NCBI GenBank assembly: GCA_024653305.1
Contig: JANLFW010000011.1
Location: 1,950 to 45,289 of the forward strand
DNA from: Candidatus Acetothermia bacterium
GTDB lineage: Bacteria > Bipolaricaulota > Bipolaricaulia > Bipolaricaulales > Bipolaricaulaceae
Direction: 5' to 3'
Length of the DNA: 43,340 nt
A program made the translations under genes and the position numbers. A model generated the notes under the pieces. The model searched no databases. It was not told the origin of the DNA and saw only the letters and a program-made list of their open reading frames with translations. Positions 1 to 6,833 of the stretch are shown one piece after another. Within the stretch, counting starts at the first letter, position 1, and each line of letters opens with the position of its first letter.

Positions 1-1035
1 GCCCTGCGCGTGGTGCGGACGCCGGCCGAGGTGTTGCCTATGGCCCTCGCCTACTTGCGCATCGAGTGCCTAGGGCTCCCGATGATGTTCGGCACGTTCG
101 CGTTCACCGGGCTCCTCCTTGGGGTCGGGGACACCCGAACCCCGATGTACCTCATGGGCACCTCCGTTCTCGCCAATGCCATGTTGGACCCGTTCTTCAT
201 CTTTGGGTGGGGGCCGTTCCCCGCGCTTGGGGTGGCCGGAGCGGCCATCGCCACCGTGCTTTCCCGCGGGCTGGCGGCCCTGGTCGGGCTGTGGCTCCTC
301 ACCACAGGGAGGGTGGGACTCCGGCTGCGGCGGGACCGGCTCCTGCCCCGCTCTGCCCGGGTGCGCGAGATCGGGCGCGTGGGGATCCCCAACGTCCTCG
401 ATCAAGCGGGCACTTCGTTTGGGTTCGTGATCCTGATGGCCCTCGTGGCCGGGTTTGGGACCACCGTGGTCGCTGCGTACGGTGTAGGGAACCGGCTCAT
501 CAACCTGCTCAACGTGGCGATCTGGGGAGCGACGAGCGCCTTGGTGGCGATGGTGGGGCAGAACCTGGGCGCCGAGCAGACGGCGCGGGCGGAGGAGATC
601 GCGCGGCGGGGCGTCCGGGCCACGTTCCTCGTCCTGGGGGGTCTATCCCTCCTGACGTTCCTCGTTCGGGAGCCGCTGTACCGGGTGTTCATCGCCGATC
701 CGGCGGTGATCGAAGAGGGGGCACGGTTCCTGGCCATCTTCGGGTTCTCGGTGCCGTTCTTCGGCCTGTTCGCCGCCGCGGGCGCCGTGTTCCGGGGATC
801 TGGGCACACCGTGCCCCCGATGGTGTTCTCCCTGATCCGGCTGTGGGGTCTGCGCATCGGGATGTCCTGGCTCCTCGCCTACCTTTGGGGCTTGGGACCG
901 ACCGGCTTGTGGATGGGCATGGCCCTCAGCAACGCGGCGGCCGGGGTGGGGCTCCTCGCGTGGCTCCGCCGCGGGACTTGGAAGCGCAAGGTGATCACGG
1001 CCCCCGCCGCGGTGGAACGAGGCGCCACCCCTTGA
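1..1035 (+). CDS. MATE family efflux transporter, 5' end cut by window edge
   Basis: Inner-membrane MATE (multidrug and toxic compound extrusion) antiporter, probably exporting organic cations or drugs with Na+ or H+ influx. The frame is open from base 1, so the GTG at 10 is not the true start. Alignment by eye with the complete paralogue at 12329 puts the first visible residues near its residue 135, so roughly 130 residues are missing. Shared landmarks are the GLP segment, a DP-x-F-I-x-GWGP loop, and a late RGSGH motif followed by RLW-x-LRI. Repeated hydrophobic stretches indicate about nine remaining membrane segments. The stop codon lies inside the TTGACA of the next promoter. Substrate cannot be told from sequence. 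Confidence 0.9.
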   Translation, partial: ALRVVRTPAEVLPMALAYLRIECLGLPMMFGTFAFTGLLLGVGDTRTPMYLMGTSVLANAMLDPFFIFGWGPFPALGVAGAAIATVLSRGLAALVGLWLLTTGRVGLRLRRDRLLPRSARVREIGRVGIPNVLDQAGTSFGFVILMALVAGFGTTVVAAYGVGNRLINLLNVAIWGATSALVAMVGQNLGAEQTARAEEIARRGVRATFLVLGGLSLLTFLVREPLYRVFIADPAVIEEGARFLAIFGFSVPFFGLFAAAGAVFRGSGHTVPPMVFSLIRLWGLRIGMSWLLAYLWGLGPTGLWMGMALSNAAAGVGLLAWLRRGTWKRKVITAPAAVERGATP

Positions 1036-1061
1036 CAGGGAGCCCCGGATCGGCGTATATA
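1032..1061 (+). promoter_or_regulatory. Promoter, TTGACA-18-TATATA
   Basis: A perfect -35 box TTGACA (1032-1037) is followed after 18 bases by TATATA (1056-1061), predicting a start near 1068-1069. It directly precedes the structured leader RNA and the ABC importer operon. The -35 box contains the stop codon of the upstream MATE gene. This is the only near-consensus two-box promoter I found in the window. Confidence 0.75.
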
Positions 1062-1068
1062 TAGGTGC

Positions 1069-1202
1069 GATGTGCAAGCTCGTTCTAGCGGAGGAGGTGA
1101 TCGCCGGGAAGCCTAGCTTCTGCGGGTACTGGTTCGCATAGGGGCGTGACCTCTCGCTGAGAGGGAGCGCCCGTTCACCGCAAGCTCAGCTTGCGGGTTT
1201 TT
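1069..1202 (+). ncRNA. Structured 5' leader with terminator switch, candidate riboswitch or attenuator
   Basis: Between the promoter and the binding-protein gene lies about 130 nt with dense pairing. GCAAGCT (1074-1080) can pair with AGCTTGC (1188-1194), closing a large domain. Inside it are GGTGA (1096-1100) with TCACC (1175-1179); GAAGC-CTA-GCTTC (1108-1120); and GGGCG (1142-1146) with CGCCC (1168-1172), extended by CCTCTC-GCT-GAGAGG (1150-1164) across a symmetric TGA/GAG loop suited to tandem G-A pairs. The closing helix uses the 3' arm of the terminator at 1178-1196, so the two are mutually exclusive. That is the expected layout of an ON switch by antitermination. It does not match the class consensus motifs I know (TPP, SAM, glycine, ykkC/guanidine, T-box). 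The ligand is unknown. Confidence 0.55.
1178..1202 (+). terminator. Rho-independent terminator inside the leader
   Basis: CCGCAAGC (1178-1185), loop TCA, GCTTGCGG (1189-1196), then G and five T (1198-1202): an 8-bp perfect stem with a T tract. It lies 24 bases before the ATG of the downstream gene, so it can only act as an attenuator for that gene. Its 3' arm can alternatively pair with 1074-1080. Confidence 0.8.
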
Positions 1203-1225
1203 ATTTGCCCGAAGGGGAGGTAGAC

Positions 1226-2194
1226 ATGCGAAAGCTTGTATTAGCCGCAGTGCTAGCAGCTTTTGGACTCCTCAGTCTGGGCCGGCCGATCGTGATCGGC
1301 ATCACCCAGATCGTGGACCACCCCGCCCTGAACGCGGTGCGCGATGGGGTGATCGCGACCCTGCGCGAGGCGGGCTACGTGGACGGACAGAACGTGCGGT
1401 TCATCCTGGGCAACGCCCAAGGGGACTTCTCGGTGGCCATCGCCATCGCCCAGAACTTCCTCGCCCAAGGGGTGGACCTCGTGGTGTCCATCGCTACCCC
1501 CACTTCCCAGGCCGCCGTTCAGGTGTTCAAGGACACCGGGATCCCCGTGGTGTTCTCGGCGGTGACGGACCCGGTGGGGGCTGGTCTCACCGGTTATCCC
1601 AATGTGACCGGGCTTTCTGACCTGATCGATGTTCGGGCGGACCTAATGCTCCTGCAGGAGTTGGTGCCTGGGGCCAAACGGGTGGGGATGGTGTACAACC
1701 CCGGGGAAGTGAACTCCGCGATCCTTACGGCGATGGCGGAGAAGGCGGCCCGGGAGTTGGGCCTCACCATCGTGGCTGCAGCCGCCGAGAACACGGCGGC
1801 CGTGCCCCTGGCCGCCCAGTCCCTCATCGGCCGGGTGGATGCCCTCTACGTGACCACCGACAACACCGTAGTTGCGGCATTGGAAGCAGTGGTAGATGTG
1901 GCGAACCGGGAGCGCCTCCCGTTCCTGGTGGCCGACCCCACGAGCCTGGAGCGGGGGGCCCTGATGTGCACGGGATTCGACTACTACGACCATGGCCTCA
2001 TGACCGGGGAAGTGGTGGCCAACGTCCTCGCTGGCGTTGCGCCCAAGGACATCCCCATCACCTACCAGAGGGGCACCCAGGTCTGGCTCAACTTGGACAT
2101 GGCCCAGCGGATCGGGTTTGCCTTCCCGACCTCGGTGGTGGGGAAGGCCACCGGGATCCTCCTCGGGGGCCGGCGGTTCGTAGCCGAGGAGTAG
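1226..2194 (+). CDS. ABC transporter substrate-binding protein, TrpX-like
   Basis: Periplasmic or lipid-anchored solute-binding protein of the ABC_sub_bind (TrpX-like, periplasmic-binding type 1) family, 322 aa. The start is ATG 1226, preceded by GGGGAGG at good spacing; an upstream in-frame TTG at 1205 lies in the terminator tail. The N-terminus is a signal peptide (MRKLV followed by a hydrophobic run to about residue 20). Family landmarks include GITQIVDHPALN near the start, VSIATPTSQA and the later VADPTSLERGA. It heads an operon with a permease and an ATPase. Family members have been linked to tryptophan or other small amino-acid-like solutes, but specificity is not predictable here. Expression is likely controlled by the preceding leader. 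Confidence 0.88.
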   Translation: MRKLVLAAVLAAFGLLSLGRPIVIGITQIVDHPALNAVRDGVIATLREAGYVDGQNVRFILGNAQGDFSVAIAIAQNFLAQGVDLVVSIATPTSQAAVQVFKDTGIPVVFSAVTDPVGAGLTGYPNVTGLSDLIDVRADLMLLQELVPGAKRVGMVYNPGEVNSAILTAMAEKAARELGLTIVAAAAENTAAVPLAAQSLIGRVDALYVTTDNTVVAALEAVVDVANRERLPFLVADPTSLERGALMCTGFDYYDHGLMTGEVVANVLAGVAPKDIPITYQRGTQVWLNLDMAQRIGFAFPTSVVGKATGILLGGRRFVAEE

Positions 2195-2204
2195 GAGCGC
2201 CAGG

Positions 2205-3092
2205 GTGACGCTGGTCCTTCCCGCGGTGGAGCAGGGGCTCATCTACGGCCTCATGGCCCTGGGGGTGTACCTTTCATTCCGAGTCCTCGCGTTCCCCGAT
2301 CTGTCCGTGGACGGGACGTTCCCCCTTGGGGCGGCGCTGGCCGCGGCCCTCATCACCGCGGGATGGGACCCGTTCCTGGCGAGCCTGGTGGCGCTGGGGG
2401 CCGGGGCCGCGGCCGGGGCCTTCACCGGGGTCCTCGCCACCAAGTTTCGCATCCAGGGGCTCCTCGCTGGTGTGCTCACCATGATCATGCTGTATTCCCT
2501 GAACCTGCGGATCATGGGGCGACCCAACCTCGCCCTCCTCGGCCGCCCCTCGGTCCTCCGCCTCGCCACCGGGGCGTTGGGGTTGCCCAACCCGTGGGGG
2601 TTGGTCGTCGTGGTTGCGATCTTGGCGTTGGCGCTGAAGTTCCTGTTGGACACGTTCTTCCACACCGAGCTGGGGATGGCCCTGCGGGCTACGGGGGACA
2701 ACCCGGATGTGGTGCGGGCGTACGGGGTGAGCCCGGAGGGGATGACGATCCTCGGGCTCGCCCTGTCCAACGCCCTGGTGGCCTTGGCCGGGGCCTTGGC
2801 CGCCCAGTACTCGGGGTTCGCCGACGTGGGGATGGGGGTGGGGACCATCGTGGCCGGGCTGGCCTCGGTGATCGTGGGGGAGATGCTCCTCCGTCCCCGG
2901 TCGGTGGGGTGGGCCACGGCCGCGGTCCTCCTCGGGTCGTGCCTGTACCGGGGGGCGATCCTCGTCGCCCTTCGGTACGGGGGGGCGCTGGGATTCACCC
3001 CCTCCGACCTCAGGCTCCTCACCGCCCTCGTGGTGCTGGGGGCCCTGATGGCCCCGGCCCTGCGGACCCGCATCAAGGGGGAGGAGGCATGA
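2205..3092 (+). CDS. ABC transporter permease, TrpY-like (branched-chain type)
   Basis: Integral membrane subunit (295 aa) of the importer whose binding protein lies just upstream; it belongs to the BPD_transp_2 group used with TrpX-like proteins. The GTG start follows the upstream stop by 10 bases. The sequence is a series of hydrophobic helices with a GDNPDVVRAYG stretch about two thirds in, characteristic of this permease group's cytoplasmic ATPase-coupling loop. Its last codons overlap the ATPase start by 4 bases (ATGA), indicating translational coupling. There is a single permease gene, so the transporter should be a homodimer in the membrane. Confidence 0.88.
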   Translation: MTLVLPAVEQGLIYGLMALGVYLSFRVLAFPDLSVDGTFPLGAALAAALITAGWDPFLASLVALGAGAAAGAFTGVLATKFRIQGLLAGVLTMIMLYSLNLRIMGRPNLALLGRPSVLRLATGALGLPNPWGLVVVVAILALALKFLLDTFFHTELGMALRATGDNPDVVRAYGVSPEGMTILGLALSNALVALAGALAAQYSGFADVGMGVGTIVAGLASVIVGEMLLRPRSVGWATAAVLLGSCLYRGAILVALRYGGALGFTPSDLRLLTALVVLGALMAPALRTRIKGEEA

Positions 3093-3883
3093 TCCTGGAA
3101 CTGCAGGGGATTTCCAAGACGTTCGCCGTGGGGGCAGAGCGGGTGGAGGCGCTGGCAGGGGTGGACCTGGCCCTGGAGGCCGGGGAGTTCGTGACCGTGA
3201 TTGGCTCCAACGGGGCCGGGAAATCCACGCTGCTTAACGTGATCGCCGGCACATGCCGTCCGGCCCGAGGTCGGGTGCGGATCGCCGGGGTGGACGTGAC
3301 CCGGTGGCCAGCCCACCGCCGGGCCCGCTGGATCGGACGGGTGTTCCAAGACCCCCTGCGGGGCACGGCCGCCCACATGACGGTGGCGGAGAACCTTGCC
3401 CTGGCCCAGCGCAAGGGGCGGCGGGGGCTGGGGCTCCCCCTCACCCAGGCCCGCCGGCGGGCCTTGGCCGCGGCGGTGGCCCACCTCGGGATGGGGCTGG
3501 AAGGGCGCCTGACCGAGCGGGTGGCCCACCTCTCTGGGGGGGAGCGCCAGGCCCTCACCGTCCTCATGGCCACCCTGTCCGGACCGAAGATCCTCCTCCT
3601 CGACGAGCACACGGCGGCTTTGGACCCGGCCAATGCCGACCGGGTGCTCGCCATCACCGCGCGGCTCGTGCGGGAGAAGGGCATCGCCACCCTCATGGTC
3701 ACCCACCGCATGGACCAGGCCCTCCAGGTGGGGGACCGCCTCATCATGATGCACAAGGGGCGGATCGTCCTGGACCTGGGGGCGTCCCAGAAAACCAGCC
3801 TTGGCGTGGAGGACCTCGTGGCCCTGTTCAAGCGGGCCGGGGTCACGGACGACGAGCTCCTCCTCGAGGCCCCCGTGCGCTAG
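3089..3883 (+). CDS. ABC transporter ATP-binding protein
   Basis: Cytoplasmic ATPase (264 aa) powering the importer. The start is ATG 3089 in the overlap with the permease stop, preceded by GGGGGAGGAGG. Walker A GSNGAGKST is at residues 39-47, Q-loop VFQD near 89, signature LSGGE near 148-152, Walker B ILLLDEH near 170-175, and the switch histidine in THRMDQ near 204. Walker B is followed by the TAALDP D-loop. Length and motif spacing are standard for a single-domain ABC ATPase. It completes a three-gene importer. Confidence 0.92.
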   Translation: MILELQGISKTFAVGAERVEALAGVDLALEAGEFVTVIGSNGAGKSTLLNVIAGTCRPARGRVRIAGVDVTRWPAHRRARWIGRVFQDPLRGTAAHMTVAENLALAQRKGRRGLGLPLTQARRRALAAAVAHLGMGLEGRLTERVAHLSGGERQALTVLMATLSGPKILLLDEHTAALDPANADRVLAITARLVREKGIATLMVTHRMDQALQVGDRLIMMHKGRIVLDLGASQKTSLGVEDLVALFKRAGVTDDELLLEAPVR

Positions 3884-3887
3884 TGCC

Positions 3888-4691
3888 ATGCGGATCGGCG
3901 TGATCGGGGTGGGCACGATCGGAGCGGCCCTGGTGGAGGGGCTCCTCCGGGCTGGGGCCGCGGAGCCCCAAGACATCGCGGGCACCACCGGCCATCCCGA
4001 ATCGGCCATGGAAGCCAAGCGGCGCCTTGGGATCGACGTGCACACCGACAACCGCGCCCTGGCCAGGGACCGGGACGTGGTGATCCTGGCGGTGAAACCG
4101 GCCACGATGCCGAAGGTGCTCGCAGAGGTGAAGGACCTGCTTTCGCCCAGCCAGGTTGTGATCACGCTCGCCGCTGCTACCCCCATCCGGTCGGTGGAGG
4201 AAGCCCTCGGCCGGCCCATTCCCGTGATCCGGGCCATGCCCAACACCCCGTGCCAGATCGGCCAGGGGATGACCGCCCTCTGCCCGGGGCGCCACGCGGG
4301 GCCCCACCACCTGGCCCTGGCCCGGGCCGTGTTCTCCCCCCTCGGGCGCGTGGCCACTGTGGACGACGAGGGGCTCATGGACGCGGTGACCGCCCTTTCC
4401 GGGTCCGGGCCGGCCTACGCCTACATCATCATCGAGGCCCTGGCCGAGGGCGGGGTGAAGATGGGGCTTCCCCGGAAGCTCGCCACAGAGCTCGCGGCCC
4501 AGGCCCTCCTCGGCGGGGCCGCCCTCGTCCTCCAGTCCGGCCAACACCCGGCCGTGCCTAAGGCCGATGTCACCACCCCCGCCGGTGTCACCATCGATGG
4601 CCTCATGGCCCTGGAGGAAGGGGGGCTGAGGGTGGCCCTGATCAAAGCGGTGGTGGCCGCCACCGAGCGGGCGAAAACCCTCGCCCGCTGA
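3888..4691 (+). CDS. proC: Pyrroline-5-carboxylate reductase
   Basis: Cytoplasmic enzyme reducing 1-pyrroline-5-carboxylate to L-proline with NAD(P)H, the last step of proline synthesis. It is 267 aa, the family's normal length. The N-terminal Rossmann motif is MRIGVIGVGTIG. AVKP and RAMPNTPC are in the middle, and ALSGSGPAY near residue 168 leads into the C-terminal dimerisation domain, which ends with the TTPAGVTIDGL block. The ATG lies 4 bases after the ATPase stop, so it is probably the last gene of the ABC operon. A link between the importer and amino-acid metabolism is suggested only by this adjacency. Confidence 0.95.
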   Translation: MRIGVIGVGTIGAALVEGLLRAGAAEPQDIAGTTGHPESAMEAKRRLGIDVHTDNRALARDRDVVILAVKPATMPKVLAEVKDLLSPSQVVITLAAATPIRSVEEALGRPIPVIRAMPNTPCQIGQGMTALCPGRHAGPHHLALARAVFSPLGRVATVDDEGLMDAVTALSGSGPAYAYIIIEALAEGGVKMGLPRKLATELAAQALLGGAALVLQSGQHPAVPKADVTTPAGVTIDGLMALEEGGLRVALIKAVVAATERAKTLAR

Positions 4692-4746
4692 ACCTAGCAG
4701 CCCATGTGAGCATAGCCCGCTTCCGCGTTCAAGCGCCTGCAGAACT

Positions 4747-4781
4747 GTGATTCGTGACGCGTCATGTATGATGCGTTACGG
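4747..4781. repeat. Degenerate 7-base tandem repeat, five units
   Basis: GTGATTC, GTGACGC, GTCATGT, ATGATGC, GTTACGG in perfect 7-base register. Similar 7-base-period runs lie at 11049, 27130, 27197, 29700 and 32993. It sits in the 376-base non-coding spacer between proC and the nif3-like gene. Confidence 0.6.
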
Positions 4782-4790
4782 GTGTTTTTG

Positions 4791-4812
4791 TGCCGCAGGT
4801 CCACGGACCTCG
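4791..4812. repeat. Palindrome GGTCCACGGACC in a dispersed repeat
   Basis: The run GTGCCGCAGGTCC followed by A/G and CGGAC occurs here and again at 39718-39735 beside the GxxExxY gene. The core GGTCC-AC-GGACC (4798-4809) is a perfect palindrome. Confidence 0.55.
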
Positions 4813-4826
4813 GTTTCCCACGCAGC

Positions 4827-4910
4827 CTACTCGCCCTCGTCGTCGGAAAGAAGGGCCAGGGCCCGCAGGCCCTTCGCCCCCAGGCCCGGTGTGGCAAGGA
4901 GCGTCTCGAA
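4827..4910 (-). pseudogene. Possible C-terminal fragment of a DUF763-like protein
   Basis: On the minus strand a short open stretch reads FETLLATPGLGAKGLRALAL and then stops (TAG at 4829-4827). It resembles the helix-hairpin-helix block of DUF763 proteins (PGVGPKTVRALAL), known mainly from thermophiles. The match ends abruptly where the REP-like hairpin at 4915 begins, and nothing upstream continues the protein. It is only about 27 residues, so chance similarity is possible. Confidence 0.25.
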
Positions 4911-4914
4911 GCAT

Positions 4915-4946
4915 AACGTCGTCCATAAAGGACGACGCTACGCCCC
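4915..4946. repeat. REP-like hairpin, GTCGTCC-ATAAA-GGACGAC
   Basis: A perfect 7-bp stem (4918-4924 with 4930-4936) with loop ATAAA, followed by GCTACGCCCC. The same unit with compensatory stem changes occurs at 42913-42942 (GTCGGCC-ATGGA-GGCCGAC, then GCTACACCCC), and a third hairpin is at 42890-42908. Paired base changes show that the hairpin itself is conserved. Confidence 0.7.
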
Positions 4947-4956
4947 GCGGGCCTCC

Positions 4957-4979
4957 CCCTCTCCCCGTGTGGGAGAGGG
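4957..4979. repeat. CCCTCTCCC hairpin repeat
   Basis: CCCTCTCCC-CGTGT-GGGAGAGGG forms a perfect 9-bp stem and is followed by CTGGGGTGAGGGG. Relatives occur at 30640-30663 and 32357-32380, both inside or next to coding sequence. Repeats of this composition are common in many bacterial genomes. Confidence 0.65.
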
Positions 4980-5052
4980 CTGGGGTGAGGGGACCACCCT
5001 CTCCCTGAGCCATGGTACCCCGCGCTCCTTGCGGGACAAGCGTCCGGAACGC

Positions 5053-5058
5053 TACACT
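5053..5058 (+). promoter_or_regulatory. -10 box TACACT of a probable leaderless promoter
   Basis: TACACT ends 9 bases before the ATG of the nif3-like gene and no Shine-Dalgarno sequence precedes that ATG. Transcription would begin at or next to the start codon. The same arrangement is seen at 12315, 14609 and 16441. Confidence 0.45.
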
Positions 5059-5067
5059 AACGCGGTC

Positions 5068-6129
5068 ATGCTTCGGCAGGACGTGGTCGCCTTCTTGGAG
5101 GAGCGCTTCCCGCAGGCCCTCGCCGAGCCCTGGGACCGGACCGGGCTTCAGGTCGGCCCACTGGACGCCCCTTGTCGGCGGGTCCTCGTGGCCCTGGACC
5201 TCGACCTCGGGCTGGTCCCCACGCTTCAGGGCGTCGATCTCCTCATCACCCATCACCCCCTGCTCTTCCGTCCGCTCGACCGGCTGTTGCCGGGGACACC
5301 GCTTGGGGACAAGGTCCGCGCCCTCCTCGCCGACGGGGCCGCGTGCTACGCCGTGCACACCCCGTACGACGTCGCTCGGGGAGGCCTGGGCGAGGTCCTG
5401 GCCGATCTCTTGGGGCTCCAGGGGCCGCGCCCGCTCGTCCCACGGGGGAGGTTGATCAAGCTCGCGGTGTTCGTGCCCGAGAGCCACGCAGACGCGGTGG
5501 CCGCCGCAGTGTTCGCCGCCGGGGCCGGGCAGATCGGGCGCTATGGGCATTGCTCGTTCCGTGCCCGCGGCACGGGGACCTTCCTCCCCGAGGAGGGGAC
5601 TCGCCCTTACATCGGTGCGATCGGGCGGGAGGAGCGCGTGGACGAGGTGCGCCTGGAGACGGTGGTCCCGGCCGAGCGGCTCACCCAGGCCCTTTCCGCC
5701 CTGCGCGCCGCCCACCCCTACGAGGAAGTGGCGTACGATGTGTACCCCCTCGAGAACGCGGCCGCGTGGCACGGCCTGGGCCGGGTGGGGGACTTGCTTC
5801 AGGAGACCCCGGCGCGGGAGGTGGCCGCCCGCCTGGCCTGCGCGCTGGGGGCGTCCGGTCCCAGGTCCACCTACGGCGACCTCGACCGCCCAGTGCGGCG
5901 GGTCGCGGTCTGTGGAGGGGACGGCGGTGACCTATGGCGAGACGCCTTCACCGCTGGAGCCGAGCTTTACCTCACCGGGGAGATCGGGTACCACCAGGGC
6001 CTGGAGGCAGCCGAATCCGGCCTTGCCGTGGCCGCGCTAGGCCACCGGGAGACGGAGCGCCCGTTCGTGGGGCACGTGGCCGGCCTCCTTCGGGAGCAGT
6101 TCCCGTCGCTCGAGGTGATCGCGGCATGA
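5068..6129 (+). CDS. Nif3-like dinuclear metal center protein (YbgI/YqfO family)
   Basis: 353-aa protein of the NIF3/DUF34 family, cytoplasmic, often annotated as GTP cyclohydrolase I type 2-like; its true reaction is unsettled. The start is ATG 5068 (MLRQDVVAFLEERFP); the open frame upstream runs through repeats. Metal ligands are visible: THHPLLF near residue 60 and GHRETERPF near 324. The length exceeds the about 250-aa short form because of a central inserted domain (about residues 130-235), as in the YqfO-type long form. HPYEEVAYDVYPL matches the end of that insert. The stop overlaps the next ATG by 4 bases; nif3-like and C4 zinc-ribbon genes are common neighbours in bacteria. Confidence 0.88.
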   Translation: MLRQDVVAFLEERFPQALAEPWDRTGLQVGPLDAPCRRVLVALDLDLGLVPTLQGVDLLITHHPLLFRPLDRLLPGTPLGDKVRALLADGAACYAVHTPYDVARGGLGEVLADLLGLQGPRPLVPRGRLIKLAVFVPESHADAVAAAVFAAGAGQIGRYGHCSFRARGTGTFLPEEGTRPYIGAIGREERVDEVRLETVVPAERLTQALSALRAAHPYEEVAYDVYPLENAAAWHGLGRVGDLLQETPAREVAARLACALGASGPRSTYGDLDRPVRRVAVCGGDGGDLWRDAFTAGAELYLTGEIGYHQGLEAAESGLAVAALGHRETERPFVGHVAGLLREQFPSLEVIAA

Positions 6130-6833
6130 CCGACCAGCTTCAGCAGCTGCTCGCGCTCGCGGAGGTGGACAACGCCATTCGCACCGTGGACGGCCGTCTC
6201 GCCGATCTCGCCGCGGAGGAGGCGCGGCTGCGTGACCGGCTGGCTCAGGAAGAGGAGGCGTTTCGCAAGCGCCAGGAGGCACACCGGCGCCTGCGGCACG
6301 AGGCCCTCACCAAGTCCACCGAGGTCGATGCCACCGATGCCAAGATCCGCGGGTATCAGAAGAAGCTCGACCACGAGATCATCCCGTACAAGGAGATGGA
6401 GTACCTGCGGGAGCAGGTGGCCCTCCTTCGTGCCCGCCTGGATGGGCTTGCCGAGGAGGCGCTCCGGCTCATGGAGGAAGCGGAACAGGATGGGGAGCGG
6501 CTGCGGGAGGACGAGGCGCGCCACCGGGAGCGGGTCAGGTGCATCCAGGACGACCTCGCCGAGGTGGGCCGTCAGCGGGACGGGCTTCTCAAGCAAAAGG
6601 ATGACCTCAACGCGAAGAGAGAGGTCCTGGCCGCGGAGGTCCCTCCCCACCTGCACCAGCACTACGAGCGCCTGCGGGGGAGCGTGTCCAGCCCGGTGGT
6701 TCCGGTGGATGGGGGCACGTGCGGGGGGTGCCACCTGCGCCTGGCCGATACCACCCTCGAGCGGGTCCGGGAGGGCCGGGAGGTGGTGACCTGCGAAAAC
6801 TGCTCGCGGTTCCTGTACTGGCGGTGGCGCTGA
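6126..6833 (+). CDS. C4-type zinc-ribbon coiled-coil protein (COG1579/DUF164)
   Basis: 235-aa cytoplasmic protein with a long charged coiled coil (about residues 1-185, rich in E, R, L and A) and a C-terminal zinc ribbon with CGGC (C199, C202) and CENC (C223, C226). This is the standard COG1579 layout. A nucleic-acid or rRNA-related role has been proposed for the family, but the function is not established. It is coupled to the upstream nif3-like gene by an ATGA overlap. Its last 43 bases overlap the start of the TPM-domain gene in another frame. Confidence 0.88.
   Translation: MTDQLQQLLALAEVDNAIRTVDGRLADLAAEEARLRDRLAQEEEAFRKRQEAHRRLRHEALTKSTEVDATDAKIRGYQKKLDHEIIPYKEMEYLREQVALLRARLDGLAEEALRLMEEAEQDGERLREDEARHRERVRCIQDDLAEVGRQRDGLLKQKDDLNAKREVLAAEVPPHLHQHYERLRGSVSSPVVPVDGGTCGGCHLRLADTTLERVREGREVVTCENCSRFLYWRWR

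Noticed and set aside
1085-1140. ykkC/guanidine-like pieces (TTCTAG, ACTGGTTCG) in the leader
   Set aside because: The required ACGG and GGGATAAAAGCCC-type blocks are missing; similarity is confined to a few bases.
1085-1145. tRNA-like GGTTCG in the leader
   Set aside because: No acceptor stem, anticodon arm or CCA-adjacent pairing can be drawn. No tRNA was recognised anywhere in the window.
1142-1172. TPP riboswitch suggested by CTGAGAGG in the leader
   Set aside because: The other TPP core (ACCTGATC-like and the second helix consensus) is absent, and CTGAGAGG here is simply the loop and 3' arm of a local hairpin.
2363-3088. Fusion of the ABC ATPase to a long N-terminal domain
   Set aside because: The upstream frame is the +1 shadow of the permease gene; ATG 3089 has a ribosome binding site and fits the family.
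2243-4378. 711-residue open frame on the minus strand opposite the ABC importer and proC
   Set aside because: It is the antisense of well-supported genes; its composition (Arg, Pro, Ser, His runs) is that of a GC-rich shadow with no motif.
4747-5067. N-terminal extension of the nif3-like protein from the long open frame
   Set aside because: The upstream frame runs through three repeats and has no protein character; the family start fits ATG 5068.
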